Shown: positions 16,999 through 25,586 of the stretch, one piece after another
How positions within the stretch are numbered: position 1 is the stretch's first letter
Layout of the letters: the number at the start of each line of letters is the position of its first letter
Source of the DNA: Legionellaceae bacterium
GTDB taxonomy: Bacteria > Pseudomonadota > Gammaproteobacteria > Legionellales > Legionellaceae
Assembly (NCBI GenBank): GCA_947504875.1
Contig: CANNJI010000006.1
Location: 1-49,130, forward strand
DNA: 49,130 nt
Direction: 5' to 3'
Made by a program: the position numbers and the translations under genes
The notes under the pieces: model-generated
The model's input: only the letters and a program-made list of their open reading frames with translations
Databases searched by the model: none
What the model was told of the DNA's origin: nothing

Positions 16999-17211
16999 CA
17001 CGTTACGCAGCGTCATACCCCCAATGAAATGTCGTCCCGGAATTTAGGGCTGCTTGGTGAGCTTGCGAACCTTAGCAATCCTGAATGTCCGGGATCCATT
17101 TTTCAAAGTGGCACTTTGCTGGTTGATGAGTAGACCCCGGGCATTAACTGCGACTATGCTCACTGCGCTCGCCAAGTCGCACCGACAGCATTACGATGCT
17201 GCGTAACGTGA
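16999..17211. mobile_element. MITE-like element with 14-bp terminal inverted repeats
   Basis: TCACGTTACGCAGC (16999-17012) and GCTGCGTAACGTGA (17198-17211) are exact complements bounding 213 bp without a coding frame. The interior is more GC-rich than its surroundings. No transposase is present, so this would be a non-autonomous element or an IS-derived scar. No clear target duplication is seen. Confidence 0.5.
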
Positions 17212-17223
17212 GTTCATAAGTAA

Positions 17224-17271
17224 ACACACCTGAGCCTAAGCGCTATCTTTCATGCTTAAACTCAGGTGTGT
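17224..17271 (-). terminator. Hairpin downstream of the L,D-transpeptidase gene
   Basis: ACACACCTGAG (17224-17234) pairs perfectly with CTCAGGTGTGT (17261-17271). It lies 23 bases past the stop of the minus-strand L,D-transpeptidase gene. The stem is long and is followed on the minus strand by a short T-containing tract (TTTACTTATG), so it may work as a terminator; the loop of 26 bases is larger than usual. Confidence 0.45.
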
Positions 17272-17293
17272 CTGTTAAATGACAACTTTTATT

Positions 17294-17854
17294 TTAATTA
17301 TAAGGTGCAACAATAACTGTTGTGCCCACATCAATGAAGTTTTGATTCAACCACTTTGCTGCACTGGGTAATACGCGAATGCAACCATGGCTGGCATTGT
17401 AATTAGGCACTTCATACGCAGCGTGAATCGAATATCCTTGATGAAAGTGCATGCAATAAGGCATACGCGCACCACCATTGGTTTCAATTGGATACACACT
17501 CGACGTGCACTCTTCTCCCTTCTTAGAGTATACGGTAAAGTGACCGGTCACTGTGCGACAAGGGCGACCAACATCTTCACAATAATCTTTGCCGCCTGAC
17601 GCACTTCCTGTTTCAATCAGCTTACCCGTCTTATCATATGCAGCCCAAGCCGTTGCTTTGGGATCGAAAAGGAAAACCTTTCGTCCTGTTGCAGTACGCT
17701 GCTCTGGAAAATACCCACTTCCTTTGCTATCAGCCGTATAGGCCATGGTATAATGGGTATTGCCACCATCATCAACGATAGGTACAGAACGATCTGTTGA
17801 TGCACAAGATACAACTAAAACACATAAAGGTAACATCATTATTTGCTTTTTCAC
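17294..17854 (-). CDS. Lipoprotein L,D-transpeptidase (YkuD family)
   Basis: This enzyme family forms 3-3 cross-links in peptidoglycan or attaches proteins to it. The 186-aa protein has a lipoprotein signal peptide with lipobox LVVSC (Cys17), so it should be membrane-anchored in the periplasm. The YkuD catalytic motif is intact: HFHQGYSIHA with His144, then NASHGCIRV with the nucleophile Cys158. Additional cysteines at about 92, 99, 116 and 134 could form disulfides. A candidate terminator hairpin follows. Confidence 0.88.
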   Translation of the reverse strand: MKKQIMMLPLCVLVVSCASTDRSVPIVDDGGNTHYTMAYTADSKGSGYFPEQRTATGRKVFLFDPKATAWAAYDKTGKLIETGSASGGKDYCEDVGRPCRTVTGHFTVYSKKGEECTSSVYPIETNGGARMPYCMHFHQGYSIHAAYEVPNYNASHGCIRVLPSAAKWLNQNFIDVGTTVIVAPYN

Positions 17855-17921
17855 GATACATTCCTCCCTGTTTCAAATTAATTATCGGTCGGAGTGTAAA
17901 ATTATTTAGCATTATTTGTAT

Positions 17922-18305
17922 TTATTTTTTAACTTGTTGATTATTTTTTGTATTTTCTCTCAAAATAAAGCGCATTGCACGCCGCAATTGCTCGTCACTG
18001 CACTCAAAGCATCCGCCACGTGCAGGCATCGCATTTAATCCTTCACTGGCATGTTTAAACATTGTTTCAAACCCCTGTTTAATACGAGGTGACCACTCAT
18101 CTGGATAGCCCATGCGTGGAGCACCCAAGGGTATGATGGGGTTTGGCGCATGACAACTTGAACAATACTGTTTTACAATTTGTTGACCCTCATCTGCTTT
18201 ACCTTGAATATCATGCAGAAATTTTTCTGGATCATGGGTACCTGCGGCAAACACTACCTGATGAAATAAAAACAATAAAGCAACACAAACAACTTTCATC
18301 TTCAT
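17922..18305 (-). CDS. Cytochrome c5-type protein
   Basis: This 127-aa periplasmic electron carrier has an N-terminal signal peptide (residues 1-21, ending VFAA), one heme-attachment motif CSSCH near residue 48, a Met ligand candidate in NAMPARGG, and an extra Cys pair CFEC before the final helix, as in cytochrome c5. It overlaps the end of ccmB by 4 nt, so it is made with the c-type maturation proteins that would supply its heme. Confidence 0.85.
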   Translation of the reverse strand: MKMKVVCVALLFLFHQVVFAAGTHDPEKFLHDIQGKADEGQQIVKQYCSSCHAPNPIIPLGAPRMGYPDEWSPRIKQGFETMFKHASEGLNAMPARGGCFECSDEQLRRAMRFILRENTKNNQQVKK

Positions 18306-18976
18306 ACAGCGCCCGCACGCAACGCAGCAGCAATCGCAAAAGGTAAAAACAAAAATGAAACCATTGAAAAAGCCAACAATAAAGCAAAATATCCACTAAC
18401 AGGAAGCCCCTGCAACCCTGCCGTTAATGTACCGCCGCCAAAAATCATCACTGGGAGTGATAGCGGCAATAAAATTAAAGTCATAAAAATTCCTTTTTGA
18501 TTTATCCCCGAACAAAAAGAAGCCGCTAAAGCGCATACACAAACCAGTGTAGGCGTACCGAGTAAAATGCTTGCACTTAAAATTAATGTTTCACGTGCAT
18601 TCATATGAAATAAAAGTGAAACAACAGGGCAAAAAATGATAAATGCCAGCACAATCATACCCCAATGCACCAACAGTTTAGCTCGCACATAATGACTCAG
18701 CGGCACCGTTGACAATAACCACTGTTCAAGCACACCATCATCAACTTCTGCTTGAAAAAGTCGCTCTGCTGATAAAAAAAATGTAAACAAAAGTGCTGTC
18801 CACATGATGCCTGGTAAAATTAACCGTAACAGTTCTGGGTTAGCAGGCAACGTCAGCGGGAAAAAAACCATAACCATAATAAAAAATAAACCCGCATTCA
18901 CAACCACTCGAAACTGTCTTTTCATCAAAACAAATTCACGCGTACATAAACGGTTAAAACACGCCATAGGGCTCAT
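18302..18976 (-). CDS. ccmB: Heme exporter protein B (cytochrome c maturation)
   Basis: CcmB is the membrane subunit of the CcmABC complex, which releases holo-CcmE during cytochrome c maturation. The 224-aa protein has about six hydrophobic segments and the family opening FNRLCTREFVLMKRQ, with FFLSAERLFQAEVDDGVLEQ near residue 65. It overlaps ccmA upstream and the cytochrome c5 gene downstream by 4 nt each. ccmC and later ccm genes do not follow here. Confidence 0.88.
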   Translation of the reverse strand: MSPMACFNRLCTREFVLMKRQFRVVVNAGLFFIMVMVFFPLTLPANPELLRLILPGIMWTALLFTFFLSAERLFQAEVDDGVLEQWLLSTVPLSHYVRAKLLVHWGMIVLAFIIFCPVVSLLFHMNARETLILSASILLGTPTLVCVCALAASFCSGINQKGIFMTLILLPLSLPVMIFGGGTLTAGLQGLPVSGYFALLLAFSMVSFLFLPFAIAAALRAGAV

Positions 18977-19545
18977 AACTGATATGCCTTATAAGAACAA
19001 TGCTCAAAAGGTAGCGCCTGATGGGCCGTTAAAATAACCATTCCTTGGGCTGCAAGATGTCCCTCAATCAACGATTTTAACATCCCTGTACTTTGAACAT
19101 CTAATGCAGAAAAAGGTTCGTCCAGTAACCAAAGCTTTGCTTTTGAAACCAATAAACGTAACAGTCCCACGCGTTGTCGCTGCCCCGCTGAAAGCAATCC
19201 GCATAAGAGATTTTCAAGGCCTTCTAATCCGAATTGAGCAATAGCTGTTTCAAAAGAAACAGCATCACAAGACTCACGTAATAACTCTAAAAACCAATAT
19301 TCTTTGACAGTGAGTAAGGTACTCACTCCCGTTTTATGACCAACATAACAGCGCGTGTGCTCTGGATATTCAATTTTTCCAGCAGTTGGATACTTTAGCC
19401 CCGCCAATAATTTTAAAAGCGTGGTTTTACCCTTGCCATTTTCTCCTTGTAAATGAAGCAATTGACCAGCGGACAAGGAGAAATTTATATTTTTAAGCAA
19501 AGGTGTATCTGGATAATCAAAATCAAGATTCAACACATTAAGCAT
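18973..19545 (-). CDS. ccmA: Heme exporter ATP-binding protein A (cytochrome c maturation)
   Basis: This is the ATPase of the CcmABC complex. The short 190-aa ABC protein has Walker A GENGKGKTTL near residue 35, the signature LSAGQRQRVGLLRL near 118, and Walker B LWLLDEPFSALD near 138. The Q-loop region reads TRCYVGHKTGV, the form usual in CcmA. It starts 29 bases after acs and could be read from the same transcript. Confidence 0.9.
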   Translation of the reverse strand: MLNVLNLDFDYPDTPLLKNINFSLSAGQLLHLQGENGKGKTTLLKLLAGLKYPTAGKIEYPEHTRCYVGHKTGVSTLLTVKEYWFLELLRESCDAVSFETAIAQFGLEGLENLLCGLLSAGQRQRVGLLRLLVSKAKLWLLDEPFSALDVQSTGMLKSLIEGHLAAQGMVILTAHQALPFEHCSYKAYQL

Positions 19546-19574
19546 AAGAAACCAATAAACAAATAATAAGCTGC

Positions 19575-21518
19575 CTATTCTAGCACCGATGCACCTTCAA
19601 TCAAATTATCAATCATCGACGAATCTGCAAGCGTTGATAAATCACCTAAATCTTCATACCCTGCTTTATCCACTATTTTCTTCAAAATACGCCGCATGAT
19701 CTTACCTGAACGTGTTTTAGGTAAAGCATCTGCCCATTGAATAGTATCCAATGTTGCAACAGGCCCAATTTTCTCACGAACATGCGCAATTAATTCTTTT
19801 TTTAGTGCATCACTGGGTGAATGATCAGATTTCAACGTCACAAAAGCATAAAGCCCTTCCCCTTTGATCTCGTGAGGGAAACCAACGACTGCTGCTTCGG
19901 AAACAGCGTGATGAGAAACCAGCGCGCTTTCTAATTCTTCTGTGCCAAGTCGATGACCTGATACTTTAATGACATCATCACCACGCCCCAAAATCCAAAA
20001 GTCACCATATTCATCATAATACGCCAGATCACCCGTAAAATAAGCCCCGGGTATGGTCTGAAAATAGGTCTCAATGAAACGTTGTTTATCTCCATAAATC
20101 GTCTTCATCATGCCTGGCCAAGGATTTTTTATGACTAAAAGCCCTTTTTCATTTGCATGAACAGAGCGCCCATCCTCATCAACAACATCAGGGATAACCC
20201 CTAAAAATGGCCAGCCCACAGATCCAGGTGCTAAGGGTGTAACGCCAGGCAACGGAGATAATAAGCAAGCTCCTGTTTCAGTTTGCCACCAGGTGTTAAC
20301 AATCGGACATCGACCCAATCCAATGTGATGATAATACCACTCCCAAACATCGGGGTTAATGGGCTCACCCACAGAACCTAATAATCGCAAAGATTGTCGT
20401 GATGTTTGATCAAGAAACGCGCCTCCTGCTCCTCTTATGCTACGAAGTGCTGTCGGTGATGTATAAAAAATTGAAATCTGATGTCTATCAATCACTTCCC
20501 AATAACGACCATACGTTGGATAATTGGGCACACCTTCAAAAAGAAGAACGGTTGCTCCATTAGAAAGTGGACCATATACCCCATACGAATGCCCAGTTAT
20601 CCAACCAACATCTGCGGTACACCAATATTTATCGGTTGGTTGATGATCAAAAATCAAAGCAAAAGTCATTGTGACATACAGTAGATATCCACCGGTCGTA
20701 TGCAAAATCCCTTTCGGTTTTCCGGTTGACCCAGACGTATATAAAATAAATAAGGGCGCATCAGAGGCCATAGGCGTCGGCGGACACACTGCTGAGGCAT
20801 CACGCATCAGTTCATGATAATACCTATCCCGCTTCACGTCCCAAGCCACACGAGCGCCTGTTCTTTTAACCACTATCACTCGTTTAACCATTGAGCAATC
20901 AAGCAAAGCTTTATCTACATTTGCTTTAAATGGAATGCATTTATCTGCTCGAGGGCTTTCATCCACGGTAACCACTAATCGACAAGCCGCATCATTTAAA
21001 CGCAACGCCAATGCTTCAGATGAAAAGCCGCCAAAAATGACTGAATGAACTGCGCCAATGCGTGTAGCAGCAAGCATTGCAATCACAACTTCTGGAATCA
21101 TCGGCATATAAATACCAATGAGATCTCCAGGTTTTATGCCCTCGGATTTTAAAACCGAAGCAAACTGACAAACGGCTTGATGAAGCTCTTTATAGGTTAA
21201 CTGGCGCTGTTCAGTGGGATCATTACCTTCCCATATTAAGGCTGGTTTATTTGCATATTTCTCCAAATGCCTATCAATACAATTCGAAGAAACATTCAAC
21301 GCTCCGCCACTAAACCACTCAATATTGTCGCTTGTAAAATCACCATTCAATACGGATTCAAAAGGCTTATCCCAATTTAACCATTGCTTGGCTTGTTCAC
21401 CCCAAAAAACCTCTGGATTATCGCGTGCTTGCGCATACAAGCGCTCATACTGTTCTTTCTTAATAACAGCATGATCAATCACTGTAGGTAACACTGCATA
21501 ATGTTTAATCGTGGTCAT
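19575..21518 (-). CDS. acs: Acetyl-CoA synthetase
   Basis: Acs activates acetate to acetyl-CoA through acetyl-AMP. The 647-aa length is standard. Visible motifs include the P-loop-like YTSGSTGKPKG, the adenylate-binding NTWWQTETG, TGDLAYYDEYGD, and PKTRSGKIMRR, whose Lys is the catalytic and acetylation-regulated residue. The N-terminal region (NPEVFWGEQAKQWLNWDKPF) is typical of AcsA. The MazG-like gene ends 40 bases upstream. Confidence 0.95.
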   Translation of the reverse strand: MTTIKHYAVLPTVIDHAVIKKEQYERLYAQARDNPEVFWGEQAKQWLNWDKPFESVLNGDFTSDNIEWFSGGALNVSSNCIDRHLEKYANKPALIWEGNDPTEQRQLTYKELHQAVCQFASVLKSEGIKPGDLIGIYMPMIPEVVIAMLAATRIGAVHSVIFGGFSSEALALRLNDAACRLVVTVDESPRADKCIPFKANVDKALLDCSMVKRVIVVKRTGARVAWDVKRDRYYHELMRDASAVCPPTPMASDAPLFILYTSGSTGKPKGILHTTGGYLLYVTMTFALIFDHQPTDKYWCTADVGWITGHSYGVYGPLSNGATVLLFEGVPNYPTYGRYWEVIDRHQISIFYTSPTALRSIRGAGGAFLDQTSRQSLRLLGSVGEPINPDVWEWYYHHIGLGRCPIVNTWWQTETGACLLSPLPGVTPLAPGSVGWPFLGVIPDVVDEDGRSVHANEKGLLVIKNPWPGMMKTIYGDKQRFIETYFQTIPGAYFTGDLAYYDEYGDFWILGRGDDVIKVSGHRLGTEELESALVSHHAVSEAAVVGFPHEIKGEGLYAFVTLKSDHSPSDALKKELIAHVREKIGPVATLDTIQWADALPKTRSGKIMRRILKKIVDKAGYEDLGDLSTLADSSMIDNLIEGASVLE

Positions 21519-21558
21519 ATCTACGGTTCCCTGTAGGATTAAAGGTTGTTAAAAAAAA

Positions 21559-21939
21559 TCAACCCACTCTAACTTTTGCTTGTCGCCACAAATCCATAAG
21601 CACCTCGAAAGATTGGGCTTTAAGCGTTTTAAATCCAGCATCATGAGCAAGTAACTTAACGTCGGCTAATCGTCTCTCAAATTTATTTAATGTTTTTTCA
21701 AGGGTTTTTTCTAGATCAAACTGACAAAACACACATAAAGAAAATGCAGCATGAAGTAAATCACCGATTTCTTCTTGAAGTAAGTCAGGATTAAAATTCA
21801 TGTTATCAGCCGTTAAATGCGCTTCGACTTCCAAACATTCACTTTGAATTTGCGCCATGATTTGACCCGTGTTTTCCCAGGAAAAACCAAAGTTATCGGC
21901 TGATTGTTCTAACAGACTTACTCTTTTTAATTGATTCAT
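21559..21939 (-). CDS. MazG-like nucleotide pyrophosphohydrolase
   Basis: MazG-type enzymes hydrolyse NTPs or dNTPs to the monophosphate. The 126-aa protein is a single MazG-fold unit with a metal-binding pattern E-x-x-E (SECLEVEAHL) and a downstream E-E-I-G-D (LLQEEIGDLLHAAFS). The start is ATG 21939, which forms an ATGA overlap with the upstream methyltransferase-like gene; a longer frame to 21972 would lie inside that gene. E. coli MazG has two such domains. Confidence 0.75.
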   Translation of the reverse strand: MNQLKRVSLLEQSADNFGFSWENTGQIMAQIQSECLEVEAHLTADNMNFNPDLLQEEIGDLLHAAFSLCVFCQFDLEKTLEKTLNKFERRLADVKLLAHDAGFKTLKAQSFEVLMDLWRQAKVRVG

Positions 21940-22655
21940 AAAAATCCGATATACCCAAACTGAGGTTTCCAAATGGTTTTTTTTAAGTGCAGTTTATCGA
22001 TAAGTGGCATAATAGATTTATCCTTAACAGCCAACATGACAACGTTAGATGTTTTTTTTATGGGTAAAATAACCGTTGAACCATCAAATACATCACGAAT
22101 CTGACTGACCAAGGACGCGGCCTTTGTTAAATCTACTAAATTAAACGCAAGAACCCCGCCAGTCAACAATACACGTCGACAATCTTCAAAAAAAGAAACC
22201 TGGTTGCACTGTTCAGAAAACCCATCATCGGTGAAAATATCAACCAAAACATGCTGGTAACTGCCATAAGAATGCTTTAAAAAATGTGCTGCATCTTGAT
22301 GCTCAACCCGCAAGGAGGCCAGACGATCAATCATAAAATAATCAGTAGCCAATTGAATCACTGTTGCATTCGACTCAACTGCATGAATATCCATTGGTGG
22401 CCAATAAGGTGTTAAGGCATGGAGAACACCTGCACCACCCAGCCCAAGTAAACAAAGATCACCTGGGAAAATTCGCGCAGCAGCGATAAAAGGCTTGATG
22501 TAGGACAGCACAGGATTTTCGGGATGCCGACGATGAATACAGGTTTGAATTGCCGTTCCACCAAACGTTAACCATCGATACCATGGATTCTGATACACGT
22601 GCACACCCAACAATGGTTCATGCAGCAACTGCCCTCGAAACGTTTTCCAGCGCAT
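21936..22655 (-). CDS. Spermidine-synthase-like protein
   Basis: The 239-aa protein carries a Rossmann methyltransferase-like core of the spermidine synthase superfamily: LCLLGLGGAGVLHAL near residue 67, the acidic strand end HAVESN near 91, a DAAHFL motif near 121, and HVLVDIFTDDG near 135. The N-terminal strand domain is short. True spermidine synthases are nearer 290 aa, and many shorter homologues have no proven polyamine activity, so I do not name it speE. It heads the minus-strand run that continues to cytochrome c5. Confidence 0.7.
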   Translation of the reverse strand: MRWKTFRGQLLHEPLLGVHVYQNPWYRWLTFGGTAIQTCIHRRHPENPVLSYIKPFIAAARIFPGDLCLLGLGGAGVLHALTPYWPPMDIHAVESNATVIQLATDYFMIDRLASLRVEHQDAAHFLKHSYGSYQHVLVDIFTDDGFSEQCNQVSFFEDCRRVLLTGGVLAFNLVDLTKAASLVSQIRDVFDGSTVILPIKKTSNVVMLAVKDKSIMPLIDKLHLKKTIWKPQFGYIGFL

Positions 22656-22744
22656 TAAAATCTCCGAATTCTGTCGATGTCACTAGAAAAAAAAACGTAT
22701 ATAAAGTAGATTAATGTATTATGTTTCACAAGCAACAAATATAC

Positions 22745-23752
22745 ATGAATATCACTCGATTCATTAAAACTTTTATCCTACTTCTTATACTGAATCAACC
22801 TGTATTTGCTGAAGATCAATGGTTTACCGGACCATTTTTTGCTGCATCCGGAGAAACAATACCCGTCGGACATAGCAACTTAACCCTGACCGGTTCAACC
22901 ACCCCCAGTAATTCGATTTATATTAGTAATTGGTCAATCGAGCCAACGTACTCTTTTACGGCCGCAAATTTAGACGGGATATTTAGTTATGGTTTGACCG
23001 ATGAATTCGATGTTCAAGTAGAGACGATGCTCATTAAAAATAGCACACAAGGTAAAAGCACCGAAACACTAGGTGATTCCAGTGTGCAGCTCGGTTACCA
23101 ATTAGTTAACAGCAACACTTATCGACCGGATGTACGCCTAACTGTTGCTGAAATTTTTCCCACCGGACGGTTTGACAATCTAAATCCAGCAAAAGATGGA
23201 ACAGATGCAACAGGAATGGGAAGTTATCAAACCGCTATTGGATTAAATATTGAAAAATCATCACGGTTTTCAAGCCAACATACGCTCAAAACCACGATTT
23301 CAATCGCTGATATTTATTCAGCTGAAGTCTCAATTAAGGGCATAAGTACTTACGGGGGAAATAAAAATACTCAAGCACGAATACAGCCAGGCAATATGTT
23401 TGTTTTTGATCTGGCAGGTCAATTAAGCATCACGAAAAATTGGGTTGCCGTCCTAGAAGGTTATTTCCAGTATATAGCGTCCTCTCGTTATAAAGGGCGA
23501 TTTAGACCCGATTTTTCTGGTGGTGGCCAGCATCCAGTGGTTCGTCGCTTACATGGTCTTTTTCCATCTCAACATAATATTGGTCAACAGGGTCTTGGAA
23601 ATGGTAACGTTGACATGCTGTCTTTGGCGCCTGGCATAGAGTATAATTTTTCAGCGAACTATGGTCTAATTATGGGAACATGGTTTACAACGGCCGGGAA
23701 AAACACGCCCCGTTTTTCTGCGCTACTGCTTGGGCTCAATGCATATTGGTAA
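22745..23752 (+). CDS. Outer-membrane beta-barrel protein, MetA-pathway-like
   Basis: The 335-aa product has a classical signal peptide (FIKTFILLLILNQPVFAEDQ, cleavage after VFA). The mature part is rich in Gly, Thr and aromatic residues and ends in an aromatic residue (ALLLGLNAYW), as barrels inserted by BamA do. The pattern of a GYQLV strand, then VAEIFPTGRF, then LAPGIEYNF resembles the phenol-degradation MetA-type family. I prefer ATG 22745 because the signal peptide then starts normally; ATG 22721 is possible. The function is unknown. Confidence 0.7.
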   Translation: MNITRFIKTFILLLILNQPVFAEDQWFTGPFFAASGETIPVGHSNLTLTGSTTPSNSIYISNWSIEPTYSFTAANLDGIFSYGLTDEFDVQVETMLIKNSTQGKSTETLGDSSVQLGYQLVNSNTYRPDVRLTVAEIFPTGRFDNLNPAKDGTDATGMGSYQTAIGLNIEKSSRFSSQHTLKTTISIADIYSAEVSIKGISTYGGNKNTQARIQPGNMFVFDLAGQLSITKNWVAVLEGYFQYIASSRYKGRFRPDFSGGGQHPVVRRLHGLFPSQHNIGQQGLGNGNVDMLSLAPGIEYNFSANYGLIMGTWFTTAGKNTPRFSALLLGLNAYW

Positions 23753-23756
23753 GGAG
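23751..23756 (+). promoter_or_regulatory. Ribosome-binding site deciding the yajQ start
   Basis: AAGGAG overlaps the stop codon of the preceding gene and lies 6 bases before ATG 23763. This favours that ATG over ATG 23760 and over the longer upstream frame, and suggests coupled translation. Confidence 0.7.
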
Positions 23757-23762
23757 TTAATG

Positions 23763-24251
23763 ATGCCATCGTTTGATATTGTTTCTGAAATAAATGAAGT
23801 AGAACTGCGTCATGCTGTGGACAATTCCATTCGTGAAGTGACCACTCGATTTGATTTTCGAGGTGTCATGACAACGATTACCCTCGATGAGTTTTCGGTC
23901 ACGCTTAAAACAGAGTCCGATTTTCAAGTACGTCAACTTGAAGATTTATTCCGTACCCAATGCGCGAAACGTGGGCTTGAAACAGGGGGTGTTGATATAG
24001 AGGATAAACCTGTACACAGCGGAAAAACTTACTCACTCACCATGACATTCAAACAAGGCATTGACCAACCCACTGCAAAATCCATTGTTAAACTTCTCAA
24101 AGAAAGTAAAGTAAAGGTACAGGCGTCTATTCAAGGCGATAAAGTACGCGTAACAGGTAAAAACAGAGATGACTTGCAAGAAAGCATTGCCCTTCTGAAA
24201 AAATCTGAAGACATTGACTTACCATTACAATTTAATAATTTTAGAGATTAG
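23763..24251 (+). CDS. yajQ: YajQ family nucleotide-binding protein
   Basis: This 162-aa protein has the exact YajQ opening MPSFDIVSEINEVELRHAVD and the ferredoxin-like repeats of the family, with FDFRGV near residue 34 and the C-terminal LPLQFNNFRD. YajQ homologues bind nucleotides, and some bind cyclic di-GMP; the role here is not evident from context. It is probably co-transcribed with the preceding outer-membrane protein. Confidence 0.93.
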   Translation: MPSFDIVSEINEVELRHAVDNSIREVTTRFDFRGVMTTITLDEFSVTLKTESDFQVRQLEDLFRTQCAKRGLETGGVDIEDKPVHSGKTYSLTMTFKQGIDQPTAKSIVKLLKESKVKVQASIQGDKVRVTGKNRDDLQESIALLKKSEDIDLPLQFNNFRD

Positions 24252-24281
24252 GGTATTCGCTATTGGGGCACGGAGGCCAAA

Positions 24282-24761
24282 CTATCGAAAGTCTCTTAGG
24301 TAACGAAAAAGAGCACGAGAACCCCCAAGATTTTTTTCGTTTTTGACCTCATCAACCGCTTTTTTTATGAGCTGGCGTAGTTGCTGAACATCAACAGAGG
24401 GATGCTCCTCTATATAAGCGGTTAAAGCTTCTTTGCCTTCCGTTATAAGCCGTGTTCTCCAGTGTTCAACATCATGAAATGATGCTGTTTGCGCATTTTC
24501 TTCTGCGACAAGCTGTTCATAAGCCAGCAATAGCTGCTCATCGGGCTCAGCCCCCCGCAACAACTTACCAATGTACATCATTTGACGCTTGATCGCACCG
24601 TGACTCTTCAGACGCCGAGCTTCAAGAACTGCACGACGTAATTGATCTGAAAGCGGTAACTTATCAAGCTTTGTAAGCGTTAATGAGACTAATTTTGATC
24701 CAAAATCAAATAAGTCATGCGCTTGCCTTTTTTTTTCTGATTTGCTTGTCCAATCATTCAT
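24282..24761 (-). CDS. darP: Ribosome-associated protein DarP (YjgA, DUF615)
   Basis: DarP/YjgA binds the large ribosomal subunit and aids its late assembly. The 159-aa protein matches the family: a basic N-terminus (SKSEKKRQAHDLFDFG), LDKLPLSDQLRRAVLEARRL, a helical body, and the ending GSRALFRYLRDF. The start chosen is ATG 24761. It lies 31 bases downstream of nadD on the same strand. Confidence 0.88.
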   Translation of the reverse strand: MNDWTSKSEKKRQAHDLFDFGSKLVSLTLTKLDKLPLSDQLRRAVLEARRLKSHGAIKRQMMYIGKLLRGAEPDEQLLLAYEQLVAEENAQTASFHDVEHWRTRLITEGKEALTAYIEEHPSVDVQQLRQLIKKAVDEVKNEKNLGGSRALFRYLRDFR

Positions 24762-24800
24762 GCGATACAAGAGCTCCCGTTATGTGTTCAATTGATTTCT

Positions 24801-25430
24801 TCATGGTGACCTCTTGACCTGCGTTGGTTGAAACAACATGTTTTCATCAATATAAGCTCGAACAATAGGAAGAATGATATCATCAGTAGGCTCTCCTGTA
24901 GCAAGTTTTTTACGTACTTGAGTCGAAGATATATCTAAATCCAACAAAACCTCAGTATAACGACCCATCAATTCTGCTGGAATTTGTCTATCCATATAAC
25001 CTGGCCGAGAAAAAACCACCAATTGACATAATGCTAAAATGTCTTGCCAACGATACCACTGTGTAAACTCAAGTAAGCTGTCTTGTCCAATAACGAGCAT
25101 AAGTTCATATGCAGGGTATTGATTTTTAAAATCCGCATGTAATGCCTCTAAGGTTGTATACATGTACGATTTTCCTGGTCTATCAACCTCACAGCGATTC
25201 ATTTGAAATTTGTCTCGAAGCCCCTCTAATTGTGGATCATGCTCAAGCGCTAATGCGAGCATCGTCAAACGGTGCTCTGCTGTTGCCGTTGTCTCTTTCA
25301 AAACCGAAGCTTTATTGGGAATAAGATGTATCGTATCCGCATATCCTTGTTTTAAAATCTCAACGCCCATTGCAAAATGGGCTCGCGTCGGTGGTGAATA
25401 GGTTCCCCCCAACAAAGCAATGCGAACCAT
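24801..25430 (-). CDS. nadD: Nicotinate-nucleotide adenylyltransferase
   Basis: NadD transfers AMP from ATP to nicotinate mononucleotide in NAD synthesis. The 209-aa protein begins with the nucleotidyltransferase motif LLGGTYSPPTRAHFAMG, a variant of GGxFDPxHxGH in which TRAH replaces the usual HxGH. It ends with the second signature DISSTQVRKKL near residue 170. The start is ATG 25430, preceded by GGAG at 6 bases. The altered first motif keeps the second His. Confidence 0.88.
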   Translation of the reverse strand: MVRIALLGGTYSPPTRAHFAMGVEILKQGYADTIHLIPNKASVLKETTATAEHRLTMLALALEHDPQLEGLRDKFQMNRCEVDRPGKSYMYTTLEALHADFKNQYPAYELMLVIGQDSLLEFTQWYRWQDILALCQLVVFSRPGYMDRQIPAELMGRYTEVLLDLDISSTQVRKKLATGEPTDDIILPIVRAYIDENMLFQPTQVKRSP

Positions 25431-25586
25431 AAGTTGCTCCACTCACTCATATATAACTGAACAAAATATTAACAATATTAAGGTGCAAAATCAAGCGATA
25501 TATCGTAAATATGAGTGTTTATAATTGACGAAACACCATCATTCGAGCGATGATTCTCTAATCAAAATATAAATAAAGGATTATGT

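Noticed and set aside
17001-17220. Integrase attachment site near the toxin-antitoxin pairs
   Set aside because: No tRNA gene, integrase or direct repeat was found; the inverted repeats fit a MITE better.
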